A stretch of 64,000 nucleotides of DNA from assembly GCF_024722015.1 (NCBI RefSeq), contig NZ_JANQBD010000013.1, positions 174,694 to 238,693 on the forward strand. The letters run 5' to 3'. Below are positions 42,421 to 51,126 of this stretch, piece after piece. The notes under the pieces are model-generated. The model did not search any database. It was not told the origin of the DNA and saw only the letters and a list, made by a program, of their open reading frames with translations. The position numbers were made by a program, and so were the translations under genes. The stretch is from Paenibacillus radicis (ex Xue et al. 2023). GTDB taxonomy: Bacteria > Bacillota > Bacilli > Paenibacillales > NBRC-103111. Every line of letters begins with the position of its first letter. Positions within the stretch are counted from its first letter, which is position 1.

Positions 42421-43106
42421 TATCGCATCCAGCCTTCCTTTTCTAGTTTCGATTTAAGCTTTGCCATCTCATGATCCAGAATCTGAGCTGCGGCATTACC
42501 CGCAGACATTACAGCTTCTTTACCATACGAGCGGACTTCACGCAGAGTGCGTGCCGATAGCTCCATATCAGCGACCCGCTCCTCGAGCCGGTCGAACATC
42601 CGCGGCGGAGTACCGCCTGGGCCGACGCCCATTCCGCGCATCCGCTCATTCATGCGCTGCTGCAGCCGCAAGCTTTCGAGGCGCGCGATGTAGTAGCTGC
42701 GCTTCGATGCGACTTCATCGAAGTCGGCCTTCAACTGCTGCAGCTGCTGCTCAAGCTCGACAATGCCGAGCTTGCTCTGCTCGTACAGCGTCTTATACTG
42801 AGCGCTGCGCTCTTCTTGCTGCAGCTTCTCTTGAAGTGCTATGCGAGCCATCTCCTCCTCGCCAGCCTTCAACGCAACCAACGCTTGCTGCTCGCGGCGC
42901 TCCTTGAGCTGTGTTGCGGAGATGTAGGTCTGTCTCAGCGTTGCCGCATGTGACAGGCATTGCTGCAACAGCCGCTCTGATTCGCGGATTTGATCCGCTT
43001 GGGCTCCTAAGTACTTATCTATCAAACGAACCGGATCTTCCGATTGCTCCAGCATCTCATTGAAGCTTGCTACTGTAATGTCTCTAAACCTCTTACCTAA
43101 ACTCAT
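42420..43106 (-). CDS. Second PspA/IM30-family protein
   Basis: A 228-aa PspA-family coiled-coil protein, diverged from the copy at 41,194 (start SLGKRFRDITVASFNEMLEQ, then EDPVRLIDKYLGAQADQIRE). Base composition is more GC-rich than its neighbours in the central helices. The pair of paralogues flanks PspC, so mixed rings or different stress ranges are possible. It is the second gene of the operon, after the LiaI-like gene. Confidence 0.88.
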   Translation of the reverse strand: MSLGKRFRDITVASFNEMLEQSEDPVRLIDKYLGAQADQIRESERLLQQCLSHAATLRQTYISATQLKERREQQALVALKAGEEEMARIALQEKLQQEERSAQYKTLYEQSKLGIVELEQQLQQLKADFDEVASKRSYYIARLESLRLQQRMNERMRGMGVGPGGTPPRMFDRLEERVADMELSARTLREVRSYGKEAVMSAGNAAAQILDHEMAKLKSKLEKEGWMR

Positions 43107-43178
43107 GCTCTAACCACCTTTTCTCCAAATTCCTCTAACCCTTTCGTCCACACTCTTTCGCTCTATTCAACATTCATC

Positions 43179-43478
43179 TTAATAAACGTTTGATTTCTTC
43201 TTGAGAAGCGAAAATCCGTAGATGATCAACCCAATTGCCAGGGCAATCGCGATTAAGCCAGATAATTTAGCCATCAGGGTCAAACCACCAATTGCTATTA
43301 AGATGAATCCGATAAAGGATTTACCGTTTTTCAATCCCAACCAACCAAGGCCGATCATAGCAACCGGGAATAAATAACCCATCAAGTGTCCGGTATGAAC
43401 GCCAAATTTATTTAACAGTATCAATGCGCCTAGCAAAATGAGCAGCAGCGCCAAGCCAATATGCCGATTCATTTTCAT
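43179..43478 (-). CDS. LiaI-like small membrane protein (LiaF-type transmembrane region)
   Basis: A 99-aa protein with about four membrane segments (IGLALLLILLGALILLNKFG, LMGYLFPVAMIGLGWLGLKNG, SFIGFILIAIGGLTLMAKLS, IAIALAIGLIIYGFSLL), the pattern of LiaI and of the N-terminal region of LiaF. In B. subtilis LiaI anchors LiaH at the membrane. It heads the operon liaI-pspA-pspC-pspA. AAAGGCGGTGA precedes the ATG. Confidence 0.8.
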   Translation of the reverse strand: MKMNRHIGLALLLILLGALILLNKFGVHTGHLMGYLFPVAMIGLGWLGLKNGKSFIGFILIAIGGLTLMAKLSGLIAIALAIGLIIYGFSLLKKKSNVY

Positions 43479-43525
43479 TTATGTATTCACCGCCTTTCGT
43501 TGTAATGTCGTTTGCTTATGTTCTT

Positions 43526-43603
43526 ATTCTAGGGTTTTTGAGTCTTTTTCAAAACGGACCTGCGGCGGTTTTTGCACCTAGACCAAAGTCGGGGCCCAGG
43601 TCC
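43526..43603 (-). promoter_or_regulatory. Promoter and candidate LiaR operator of the PspA operon
   Basis: On the minus strand TTTTGA (43,554-43,549) and TAGAAT (43,531-43,526) are 17 bases apart. Directly upstream lies an inverted repeat, GGACCTG (43,556-43,562) and CAGGTCC (43,597-43,603), with GGTCTAGGT between. The position just upstream of -35 fits activation by LiaR, but the exact LiaR box is not something I can confirm from memory. Confidence 0.5.
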
Positions 43604-43722
43604 GACCTAAGGCGACTGCTGTCCATTCCTTGCAAGAAAACCATGTCCCTTCACAACAGTAGTCATGCATGAACGTGGTTTAATATTGCAATACTAAACG
43701 GAAAGCAGCCGAAAAATAGAAA

Positions 43723-43757
43723 AGCCCTCATCCGCTATTCCTCAGCAGTGAGGGGTT
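43723..43757 (-). terminator. Terminator of the Eis-like gene
   Basis: On the minus strand CCCTCA and TGAGGG pair around a loop and are followed by CTTTTCTATTTTT. Confidence 0.65.
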
Positions 43758-43808
43758 CCCATAACTATGGATTTTTTAGAACAAAGAAGTCTGGGGTCAA
43801 TTTATTGC

Positions 43809-45014
43809 TTAGAAAAAATCAGGTAGATACGTCGTACGATAAGGAATAAGAGCCTCCAGATGACTTATAGCGGCCTCTTCACCCTTCAAACGTTCAATCT
43901 GATTCATAAAGGAAGGGCGCCGGTAGCCCATGAACATGGCGGTCAATGTAGAAATATCACAAGATAAGTCACAGATTGGTTCATCGTTCCCCTCTTTTGC
44001 CGGCAGCTCTTTAGCCTCAATTCGGGCATTCCCATCAGAATCAACCTCAATGACAAACAGACCATTGTTCCAGCTTGCATGCGCATCGGTCACAAACATT
44101 GTCAAACGGCCATCATTCCTTGACGTACCCTTGGCAAAAGGAAACTGCTCCAAAAATGGCTTCACATCCACAATACGCGCCATAAAATAAGGAATGATCT
44201 CCTGTTTGATCCGAGGGTTATCAAGCACAAATGGCAGCTGGTCATCAAGTGGTGCGTTTAAAGTCACCTTATCAATCATAGAATCGTGATCAGCGATGAA
44301 GCGCCATAATCCTTTTGCTGCTCCCCAATTTAATGAAACGAGTTCATGAATTTGAAGCACCGACTCTTTCACTTGGTAATGAATGTAACCGCTCGCCCTT
44401 CCATCGGCATCATAATATGCAGCGGCAGAACCTTTCCTGTTGGCAAAAATACGCCGTTTCCACCAAGCCTCATCTCGGTCCAATGATCCATTATATCTCG
44501 ACGCATATTCGCTATAAATACGGTTCAACAGTTCAATATCCTCACCAACCCGAACTACATGTCCCGGTTGTGGAGGCAGCTTGGGAAGCAGCGCTGTAGG
44601 AATCTCATATTTCTTTGTTTCCGTATAAGTCTCCCAACCAAACTTACGGTAAAATGCAAATTGAAAAGGATGCAGGAAGGATAACGTCTGCCCTTGCTCT
44701 TTCATCACGTGAAGTGCGTTATGTAACAATCCGGCGACTAATCCGCCACGGCGGTATTCAGGCCAAGTGGCAACACCTGCTATCCCCCCCATTGCCCAGC
44801 GTTTGCCGAACAACCAGGTGTGCAGGTCAAGAATCGTCATACGAGCGGCCAGCTTGCCATCCACATAAGCCCCCCAATTTTCCGTTTCATTATATTGCGA
44901 CCGTCTTTCCTCCAGCTTCTCTGCTGAAAGCTCATACTGAAATGCAAATTGCGACAATGCAAGACTATCAGACAGGTGTTCAATTGAAATACGTTGAATA
45001 TCGAGCTCTTTCAT
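43809..45014 (-). CDS. Eis-like GNAT acetyltransferase with C-terminal SCP2-type domain
   Basis: A 401-aa protein with the layout of the Eis family: an N-terminal GNAT domain (IAGVATWPEYRRGGLVAGLL, about 78-97, for acetyl-CoA), a second degenerate GNAT domain, and a C-terminal sterol-carrier-like domain (about 285-400, ending in FF). In mycobacteria Eis acetylates aminoglycosides and other amines; in Bacillales the substrate is usually unknown. GGAGGG lies seven bases before the ATG at 45,014. The family usually ends with its carboxylate in the active site, which the final FF could satisfy. Monocistronic. Confidence 0.85.
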   Translation of the reverse strand: MKELDIQRISIEHLSDSLALSQFAFQYELSAEKLEERRSQYNETENWGAYVDGKLAARMTILDLHTWLFGKRWAMGGIAGVATWPEYRRGGLVAGLLHNALHVMKEQGQTLSFLHPFQFAFYRKFGWETYTETKKYEIPTALLPKLPPQPGHVVRVGEDIELLNRIYSEYASRYNGSLDRDEAWWKRRIFANRKGSAAAYYDADGRASGYIHYQVKESVLQIHELVSLNWGAAKGLWRFIADHDSMIDKVTLNAPLDDQLPFVLDNPRIKQEIIPYFMARIVDVKPFLEQFPFAKGTSRNDGRLTMFVTDAHASWNNGLFVIEVDSDGNARIEAKELPAKEGNDEPICDLSCDISTLTAMFMGYRRPSFMNQIERLKGEEAAISHLEALIPYRTTYLPDFF

Positions 45015-45265
45015 AGTTTTTCCCTCCGGAATCATAATTTGATGTGATCATGATCGGATAGCAGCAAACAAAGTGTCATTTATATTCGATTCACTTCATG
45101 CTGTACACTTGAATATTTGCCACAGGCCGCTCCTACTATTCTATATCAAAATCAAGAGCTGCACGCTTGTTAATTTGAGCGTTTGCTTCTGCTGCTCCTA
45201 AGCCATTATCTAAGATTAATAAAATATCACTTTGCTAATATCACTTTACCAATTTAGAACCCTTA

Positions 45266-46207
45266 TTAACTCTTCAAGCCAGCTGCCAATACTATTGCAC
45301 CTCTAGGCTTCTCACCATGAGCATCAGGTTCAAGTGTAATGGCTACTGTATCGTATTCCTTGGGTTCGAATGTATAGTAGAGAGCACCTTTTCCATCCCG
45401 AGGGTAGAATGTACCCGCATTTACAGGCTGATTGTCTTTAATTAACCATACCTGGAAAGCTTCATCCTGCTTGATTTGTGGAAGATCCTCCGCTTGCACG
45501 ATCAAATGCGTTCCTTTGCCATCAATAACAATAGTCGCCAAGCCTTTAGAAACAAAGCTTTCCGCTGCTGGACTTAGGCTCACGATCCGGTTCACCTTCA
45601 ACGCTTCCGTTGGTTTGTTCATTGAGATTAAATTCGAGTTTGCTTGGGCCAGCTCTGTTCCTGCTTTGACGACCTCTTGATTCGCAGCCAGCAGCTCAAT
45701 CCGCAATGCGCCCAACCTATTATTAAGCTGATAGGTATATAATCCCATTCCTATTACCGCAGCGGTAAGCCCTACGCTCACCCAACGCCAGTAAACGGAT
45801 CTGCGGACGGTTCGCTCCGTTTGTACGGCGCGCCTGCTAAGCTCTGACGAGTTCGCTACCTCTTTTACAGCTTCCCTTGCGCTTGGAGCAGCCCTTCGGC
45901 CCTGTGAGGCGAGCCTTCCCGGTGTTTCATTCTCCACGCCAGCCTTAGCATTAGTTCCCGACTTATCAACTGCAGCCTTGCCCAATATAGAGCCGAGCAC
46001 TCTGTCACGCATTCCCGCAGGGATCGTTGCCGGGTCGGAAGCCATAGGCAGCAGGTTAACAACCTGCTTGAGCTCAATCAGTTGATTGCGGCATAATGCA
46101 CAATGGGTCAAATGATACTCAAACGCTACTTTCTCATGCTCTTCCAATCCATCCAGCGCATACATCTCCAGCCACTCACACATCGCCTCATCAGCACTGC
46201 TACTCAT
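45266..46207 (-). CDS. Anti-sigma factor with zinc-binding N-terminus and RskA-type C-terminus
   Basis: A 313-aa membrane protein. The cytoplasmic N-terminus has the ZAS motif HLTHCALC (HxxxCxxC, about 35-42). A membrane helix (VSVGLTAAVIGMGLYTYQL, about 147-165) leads to an outside RskA/anti-sigma-K domain (about 205-313, IVSLSPAAESF, FYPRDGKGALYYTF). The start at 46,207 overlaps the end of the sigma gene by 8 bases, which couples their synthesis. It should hold the ECF sigma factor until a surface signal triggers release. GGAGGG precedes the ATG. Confidence 0.88.
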   Translation of the reverse strand: MSSSADEAMCEWLEMYALDGLEEHEKVAFEYHLTHCALCRNQLIELKQVVNLLPMASDPATIPAGMRDRVLGSILGKAAVDKSGTNAKAGVENETPGRLASQGRRAAPSAREAVKEVANSSELSRRAVQTERTVRRSVYWRWVSVGLTAAVIGMGLYTYQLNNRLGALRIELLAANQEVVKAGTELAQANSNLISMNKPTEALKVNRIVSLSPAAESFVSKGLATIVIDGKGTHLIVQAEDLPQIKQDEAFQVWLIKDNQPVNAGTFYPRDGKGALYYTFEPKEYDTVAITLEPDAHGEKPRGAIVLAAGLKS

Positions 46208-46781
46208 TTCCAAACTCCCTCCTTCCCACATCACGCAACCTCTGCTGGAGCTGCTTCATCGCTAATCGCACCCTGCTTTTCACCGTTCCGAGCGGTATGG
46301 AATGCCGCTCCACGACCTCATGCTGAGTATAGCCTTGGTAATATATCCATTCCACAACCTGCTTTTGATCCTTATTTAATCCATCTACCGCTGTTTTTAC
46401 CTGCTCACCGACCCACTTGCTTTCTACTTCCACTTCGGTGTTAACCCTCTCATCGGCAACATATTGAAGTACCTCAGACTCCGCTATTTTCTCTGGAGTT
46501 CGGCTTCGTTTCTTCCTCAGTAAATCAATCGAAATATTACGTGTCAGCGTGAATATCCAGCTGGTCAGCTTACCTTGATTTCCATCAAACCGTTCAGGCG
46601 CGGTCCATATTATTAGAAATAATTCCTGCATAATTTCCTCAGCCATCATAGCATCTGCTACCATTCTGTAAGCAAAAACATATACAGGCCTTTCATACCG
46701 GTCGTACAGCTTTTTTAAAGCTTCCTCATCTCGTTCCGTTATTAGTGCCATTAGTTTCTGATCAGATAAAGTTCCGTTCAT
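46200..46781 (-). CDS. ECF-family RNA polymerase sigma factor (SigK-like)
   Basis: A 193-aa sigma factor. Region 2 (about 25-90) has LYDRYERPVYVFAYRMVADA, EEIMQELFLIIW and SWIFTLTRNISIDLLRKKR; region 4 (about 130-185) has QVVEWIYYQGYTQHEV and IPLGTVKSRVRLAMKQLQ. It belongs with RskA-controlled ECF factors (SigK type). The stimulus and regulon are unknown. It is upstream of and overlaps its anti-sigma gene. Confidence 0.92.
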   Translation of the reverse strand: MNGTLSDQKLMALITERDEEALKKLYDRYERPVYVFAYRMVADAMMAEEIMQELFLIIWTAPERFDGNQGKLTSWIFTLTRNISIDLLRKKRSRTPEKIAESEVLQYVADERVNTEVEVESKWVGEQVKTAVDGLNKDQKQVVEWIYYQGYTQHEVVERHSIPLGTVKSRVRLAMKQLQQRLRDVGRREFGNE

Positions 46782-46834
46782 GAAGGATCTCCTTTCTTTA
46801 TATTCCCTTCAGTTCTATCTTCGTAAAAAAATGG

Positions 46835-47419
46835 ATGATGGATTGGATTAATACTATGCAAAAAGCCATGGATGGAGCTCCAGACTTCAATGACGCCGCA
46901 GCGGCGCTTAATACTAACAGCGATGAGCCGACTGACTCCATTGGTTCCGTATATGGTAAAGATGCCGGAGAAGCTTTCCGAAATGGCTGGCAAACTCACA
47001 TTGCATTCTTCGTTGATTATGTAAACGCAACAGCCGCCAAAGATGAAGCAAGACTCAAAGCACCCTTGGAGCTTCTGATTATGCCCTTGGATTTGCCGAA
47101 TTCATGTCAAACGCTAACCCTAACTTGAACAAAGCTGCGCTTGTCACAGAGCTTGGACATCATTTTGCATTTGACCAAAGCTTTTGACAGTTATACAAAT
47201 AATAATTACGATTCCGCTTATTCCAGCCTTCATATGGCTTACTCCCATATGTTCATGACTGGAGCTGTCCTCTCTCGTGCCATTGTAACCCAGTTTAACG
47301 AAAAATTCCATGATTCGGAAGCAATGGTAACATCGCCAAAAGTATGGATGCAGCTTGGCAGTAAAGTAAAAGTAATACTGAAGGACGTTCCACTCAAGTT
47401 CCGCTTCACTTTACCGTAG
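46835..47419 (+). pseudogene. Frameshifted gene, remnant of a surface-stress or copper-amine-oxidase-like protein
   Basis: Three overlapping reading frames continue one another. They read GSVYGKDAGEAFRNGWQTHI and FFVDYVNATAAKDEARLKAP near 46,935-47,070, then EFMSNANPNLNKAALVTELG near 47,100, then LTKAFDSYTNNNYDSAYSSL and AYSHMFMTGAVLSRAIVTQF near 47,170-47,290. Such sequences occur beside copper-amine-oxidase N-terminal domains in Paenibacillus. At least two frameshifts, lack of a signal peptide and no ribosome site show it is broken. Confidence 0.75.
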
Positions 47420-47549
47420 ATCTGCTCGGGTGGGATGTAAAATGAAATGAACAAGACGGTTCTATCCTGCTTACTAAAGCAATGCCCATGCAAATGGATC
47501 ACAATATGAGGCACTAAGCATACCCAATACAGATTACCCGCTACAAAAA

Positions 47550-47650
47550 AGGCGCCTTGCGGCGTCCTTGGCTTGCCCTTTACGTTTGTGCATTTTGGAG
47601 GGATGGATGTGGGATTCTGGCCGCTGTTGAAGTCGTATTCCTTTAAATTT
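47550..47650 (+). repeat. Truncated copy C of the palindromic repeat element
   Basis: GGCGCCTTGCGGCGTCC to GGCCGCTGTTGAAGTCGT (47,551-47,636) matches copy A at 34,003-34,084 at most positions, including GGAGGGATGGATGTGGG and TTTACGTTTGTGC. After ATTCCTTTAAAT the right half is missing. It follows the decayed gene, so both may be relics of one event. From 47,650 to 48,005 no gene is seen; AGAGGT near 47,920 and ACCTCT near 47,957 could form a leader hairpin for the hydrolase. Confidence 0.65.
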
Positions 47651-48005
47651 ATGTTTTATAGCGGTAGGCTTCGTTTTTCCATATTTAAGTCTGTGACTTT
47701 ATAATTATTTTTGTTTTTCGAAATATTTTTTCACCAGTTTCATTCAGTCTCCAACCTAAGATGTACCGATAATATAGTAGTTTTTTCTCTATTTTTCATA
47801 AAAGAACGACGTTTAGTTTCTACGTTATAATCCAAAATACCTAGAATAACAATCGGCATGTTTGGGATTTGTAAAATTTTTCTTATAAAATTATAAAAAT
47901 AGCTATGCTATGATCAAATCAAGAGGTAGATTGTGAACTAAAAGGAAAGATCTGAACCTCTGTCAGACAGCTTACATACATCCTAGCTTTGGAGGTCTTA
48001 CCCCA

Positions 48006-49220
48006 GTGAAAAAGAAGCTGCTTACCCTGCTTATCTGCTCTGCTATCACTTTATCTGCCGTTCCATATCACGCTTTGGCCTACACAGTCGATATTCAAAA
48101 GGTTAAGATTGTCCAATCCGTCAACTTCCGTACTGAGCCTTCTACATCAGGAGAACGCATACGTTACTTACAGCCAGGGGAGCTGCTGGATATTGTCAGC
48201 ACTCCGAGCAGCAATTGGCTGCAAGTGAAAGATTCCAAAGGAACCGTCGGTTATGTCTCATCTTCTTCCACCTACATTCAATTGACAACCGTAAGTGTAA
48301 CCCCAGAGCCGAACGGAGAAATTTTAAGCTCAGTCTCCTTTCGGACAGGACCTTCAACCGATGCCTCTCGTATCCGTTATATACCAAAGGGCGAGCAAGT
48401 CTGGGTATTGGAAAAGGTAAACAGCTATTGGTACAAAGTAGGGGACAAAAATAATGTAGTCGGCTATGTCAGCACTGGCTCCCAATATATTACTACCACC
48501 TTCAAGGAGGTAGAAGAACCTATAGAAGAGCCTCTAGAAGAATTGTTTCCGTCACCTCCTAATGCAACAATCGTCAGCTCCGTCTCCTTCCGGACAGGAC
48601 CTAATACGGATGCAAGCCGAATCCGTTATCTGCAGAAAGACGAAGAGGTGCTCGTACTGGATAAGCCAAATGAAAACTGGTACAACATTCAAGACAAAAA
48701 CGGTGTGTCCGGATTTGTCAGCACAAGCAATAAATATATAAAATCTACTTATGTTGAACCCTATAAGCTGTTGGCTCCTGCTGTTGCCGCTCAAAAGGTC
48801 ATTGATGCAGGAATGAAATATTTGGGCACACCTTATGAATTCGGCTCCAGCCGCGACAACACCTCGACCTTCGATTGCTCCGACTTTGTTCGGCAATCCT
48901 ATCTGGATGGCATAGGGCAGCTGCTGCCTGGAGACTCCCGCAGCCAGTCAGCCTATGTAAAAGCCGTAGGCAAAACTAGCTCCGATTGGAAGAAATTAAA
49001 GAAGGGGGACCTGCTTTTCTTTATGTCTTATAAAGGAAATTCCGTGGCCAGCTACAATGGGATCAATAAAGCAACCGAAACCGTTACCCACGTAGGCATC
49101 TATTTGGGGGATGGCAAAATGCTTCACACTTACTCGAAAGATTCCGGTGGTGTCCGAGTTGACTCCATAGCCGATTCTCAGTGGGAGCTTCGCTACCTTC
49201 ATGGCGGCTCCACTTATTAA
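48006..49220 (+). CDS. Secreted SH3b-NlpC/P60 cell-wall hydrolase
   Basis: A 404-aa protein. A signal peptide (KKKLLTLLICSAITLSAVPY, cut near HALA-Y) is followed by three SH3b domains (about 30-95, 108-160 and 185-245, each with VSFRTGPxTxASRIRYxxKG or similar) and a C-terminal NlpC/P60 peptidase (about 258-404) with the catalytic Cys in FDCSDFVRQ, His in ETVTHVGIYLGDGKMLH. It should cut the gamma-D-Glu-diamino acid bond of peptidoglycan, with the SH3 repeats holding the wall. The start is GTG 48,006, nine or ten bases after GGAGGT. Confidence 0.92.
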   Translation: MKKKLLTLLICSAITLSAVPYHALAYTVDIQKVKIVQSVNFRTEPSTSGERIRYLQPGELLDIVSTPSSNWLQVKDSKGTVGYVSSSSTYIQLTTVSVTPEPNGEILSSVSFRTGPSTDASRIRYIPKGEQVWVLEKVNSYWYKVGDKNNVVGYVSTGSQYITTTFKEVEEPIEEPLEELFPSPPNATIVSSVSFRTGPNTDASRIRYLQKDEEVLVLDKPNENWYNIQDKNGVSGFVSTSNKYIKSTYVEPYKLLAPAVAAQKVIDAGMKYLGTPYEFGSSRDNTSTFDCSDFVRQSYLDGIGQLLPGDSRSQSAYVKAVGKTSSDWKKLKKGDLLFFMSYKGNSVASYNGINKATETVTHVGIYLGDGKMLHTYSKDSGGVRVDSIADSQWELRYLHGGSTY

Positions 49221-49235
49221 TTAATTTTTTCTCTT

Positions 49236-49298
49236 TTGGCTCTTGGCTCTTGGCTCTTGGTCCTTGGCTCTTGGTCCTTGGCTCTTGGTTCTTGGTCC
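49236..49298. repeat. Nine-unit heptanucleotide tandem repeat
   Basis: Nine 7-base units TTGGCTC, with variants TTGGTCC and TTGGTTC, run without interruption just after the hydrolase stop codon. Copy-number change by slippage is likely. It lies outside any gene. Confidence 0.85.
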
Positions 49299-49377
49299 TA
49301 GATGTCGAGGCATACTTTACAGCCTCGCATCCCTCTACTCCCAAACTTAAAGGGGAGTGGCCAGTGATCTTAGCCCG

Positions 49378-49540
49378 CTGATTGATCAGCCGGGCGGAGG
49401 GATCAGTAAGTTTCGGAGAAACGGAGTGGTCGCCTTTGTCCATTTGTTGTTACCTTGATTTCATACTAATGAAAACAACAAATGGACAACAGCGATCGGA
49501 GAAACTTACTGAAGCCCGCAGCCCGGCTATTATCAATCAC
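49378..49540 (-). repeat. Large palindromic repeat element, copy D
   Basis: Four nested stems: AGCCGGGC (49,388-49,395) with GCCCGGCT (49,521-49,528); CAGTAAGTTTC (49,404-49,414) with GAAACTTACTG (49,501-49,511); GGTCGC (49,428-49,433) with GCGATC (49,492-49,497); and TTGTCCATTTGTTGTT (49,436-49,451) with its exact complement (49,474-49,489). Read on the minus strand, CGCTGTTG and CAAAGGCG frame the inner stem, as in copies A and B. No ORF is present here. Confidence 0.7.
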
Positions 49541-49602
49541 CACTCTCCCCCCCCAACTAACGCCCATTTAAAGTAACGTCCAATCACCTTTAACCCCCTC
49601 AG

Positions 49603-49611
49603 CATATAGTA
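49603..49611 (+). promoter_or_regulatory. Sigma-K/sigma-E-type -10 element of the YjcZ-like gene
   Basis: CATATAGTA matches the mother-cell consensus CATANNNTA exactly; an AC dinucleotide lies about 15 bases upstream. It is 31 bases before the start of the spore peptide gene. Confidence 0.5.
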
Positions 49612-49641
49612 CAATATGTCTTCTGAAAGGGGGATTTACAA

Positions 49642-49731
49642 ATGGGCGATATCGGCGGATTCCATACATCTACAGGTGTAATCCTTGTGTTGTTTATCTT
49701 GTTAGTTATTGTATCTCGTGCATTTATTTAA
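49642..49731 (+). CDS. YjcZ-family small sporulation protein
   Basis: A 29-aa peptide, MGDIGGFHTSTGVILVLFIL and then LVIVSRAFI, with the YjcZ pattern of a glycine-rich start followed by VLFILLVIV. AAAGGGGGA lies about eight bases before the ATG. YjcZ-type peptides are spore-associated membrane peptides of unknown function. The mother-cell-type promoter element upstream supports this. Confidence 0.8.
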   Translation: MGDIGGFHTSTGVILVLFILLVIVSRAFI

Positions 49732-49817
49732 TTTATCTGGGCCTTCCTTGATGGACGAGCACGGTTTCAAGGCTAAGCGAAACAAAGTATACAAAACTTA
49801 TACTTGGATTCAACTAA

Positions 49818-49860
49818 CAAAAACCCCCGGTCAAGCGTTATCGCTTAACGGGGGGTTTTT
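49818..49860. terminator. Strong bidirectional terminator
   Basis: AAAAACCCCC and GGGGGGTTTTT form the base of a stem with GTCAAGCG/CGCTTAAC inside. It can end the leftward moeA operon and rightward transcripts. Confidence 0.85.
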
Positions 49861-49872
49861 CCATTGTTCACT

Positions 49873-51120
49873 CTAAAGATCCGGCTCCTTCAGTAAAATC
49901 ACGCGAACCGTTTCTCCCTTAGCGGCACCTCTGCCGCCAGCTGGGATACAGATAAGGCAGTCAGCATCCTTTATGGATACCATATTACTCGATTTATCTT
50001 TTCCGGCTGGCTTAACGAAAACCGAACTATTGTTAACGGATACAGTTCCTCTTACATATCTGGGATAAGCAGAGCCTTTAGAATAATCCGTCTGCAGACT
50101 TCCTGTAATTTCATTATGGATCATTGCTGAATAACCGAGCAGCCCCCGCATATAAGGGCGGACAAACAGTTCAAATCCAACATAGCTGGCCCCCGGATTG
50201 CCTGACAAAGCGAACAGCAGCCTATCTCTCCATAAACCGACAGAGGTAGGACTGCCTGGCCGCATAGCCACTTTGTTAAACAGCAGTCTGCCATCCCACC
50301 GCTCAAACAGATCGACTAATACATCCTTGTCACCGACAGAAACACCGCCAGTCGTTATGATGAAATCAACCTGCTCCATTATTTTCAGCAGTGCTGCCTC
50401 TACACACTCAGGATCATCCGGCAGTATCGGCATTATGAGTGGAACGCCGCCAGCCTCTTGAACCTGACAGGCCAGCATATAGCTGTTGCTATTCCGAATT
50501 TTTCCATGCTCCAGTGGCCGCCCTACCTCCAACAGCTCCGACCCGGTAGAAAATATCGCAACCCGAGGCTTACGAAACACCCACACCCTCTCATATCCGA
50601 AAGCAGCAAGCAGAGCAGCTTCCCCTGGACCAATGGTCTGTCCTAACTGCAGCAGCAGTTCATCCTCCTGCACCTCATGACCAATGGGTGTAATGTTCTC
50701 TCCCTTGTCCATACGCTTGCGAATACATACTTCCCTGGCTGAGGCCTCGGTCATTTCAAGCATAATAACTGCGTCAGCGCCAGAGGGAACAACCGCTCCA
50801 GTCATAATTCGCGCTGCTTGTCCCCGCTCCACGCCGGAGACTGGAATTACCCCGCAAGGTATCGTTTCGGTTACTTCCAAAGTAACCGCATTCTCCGGTG
50901 ACGCTTGATAACTATCCTCTGCACGAACAGCGTAGCCATCGACTCCAGAACGTCGAAAGTGCGGGACTGGATGACTTGCACATACCGACTCCGCCAGTCT
51001 TCGTCCAAAGCTCTCCTCAAGCAGAACTTCCTCTCTCTCCTGGAGACGCACATGGTGAAGGACCGCTTGCTGTGCATCCTCCACCTTAATCAGCTTACGC
51101 TGAAATCTATACCCCGACAC
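49873..51120 (-). CDS. moeA: Molybdopterin molybdenumtransferase
   Basis: A 415-aa enzyme that inserts molybdenum into adenylylated molybdopterin. The MoeA N-terminal domain (EESFGRRLAESV, about 33-44; GVDGYAVRAED, about 58-68) precedes the MoCF-binding domain (IFSTGSELLEVG, about 190; IITTGGVSVGDKDVL, about 252; FALSGNPGASYVGFELFVRP, about 305) and a C-terminal beta domain. GTG 51,120 is the start, with GGAGG about ten bases upstream. It is six bases after moaA. Confidence 0.93.
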   Translation of the reverse strand: MSGYRFQRKLIKVEDAQQAVLHHVRLQEREEVLLEESFGRRLAESVCASHPVPHFRRSGVDGYAVRAEDSYQASPENAVTLEVTETIPCGVIPVSGVERGQAARIMTGAVVPSGADAVIMLEMTEASAREVCIRKRMDKGENITPIGHEVQEDELLLQLGQTIGPGEAALLAAFGYERVWVFRKPRVAIFSTGSELLEVGRPLEHGKIRNSNSYMLACQVQEAGGVPLIMPILPDDPECVEAALLKIMEQVDFIITTGGVSVGDKDVLVDLFERWDGRLLFNKVAMRPGSPTSVGLWRDRLLFALSGNPGASYVGFELFVRPYMRGLLGYSAMIHNEITGSLQTDYSKGSAYPRYVRGTVSVNNSSVFVKPAGKDKSSNMVSIKDADCLICIPAGGRGAAKGETVRVILLKEPDL

Positions 51121-51126
51121 TTAGCT

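Noticed and set aside
46835..47419. Two intact small genes
   Set aside because: The two frames continue one protein through frameshifts; they are parts of one broken gene.
47650..48005. c-di-AMP riboswitch upstream of the NlpC/P60 gene
   Set aside because: Such leaders are frequent before wall hydrolases, but the conserved ydaO-type segments are not visible here; only a small AGAGGT/ACCTCT hairpin is.
49084..49443. Leftward ORF rich in KSQGP-like repeats
   Set aside because: It is the heptanucleotide array and part of the hydrolase gene read in the wrong frame; three 7-base units give a false 7-residue repeat.
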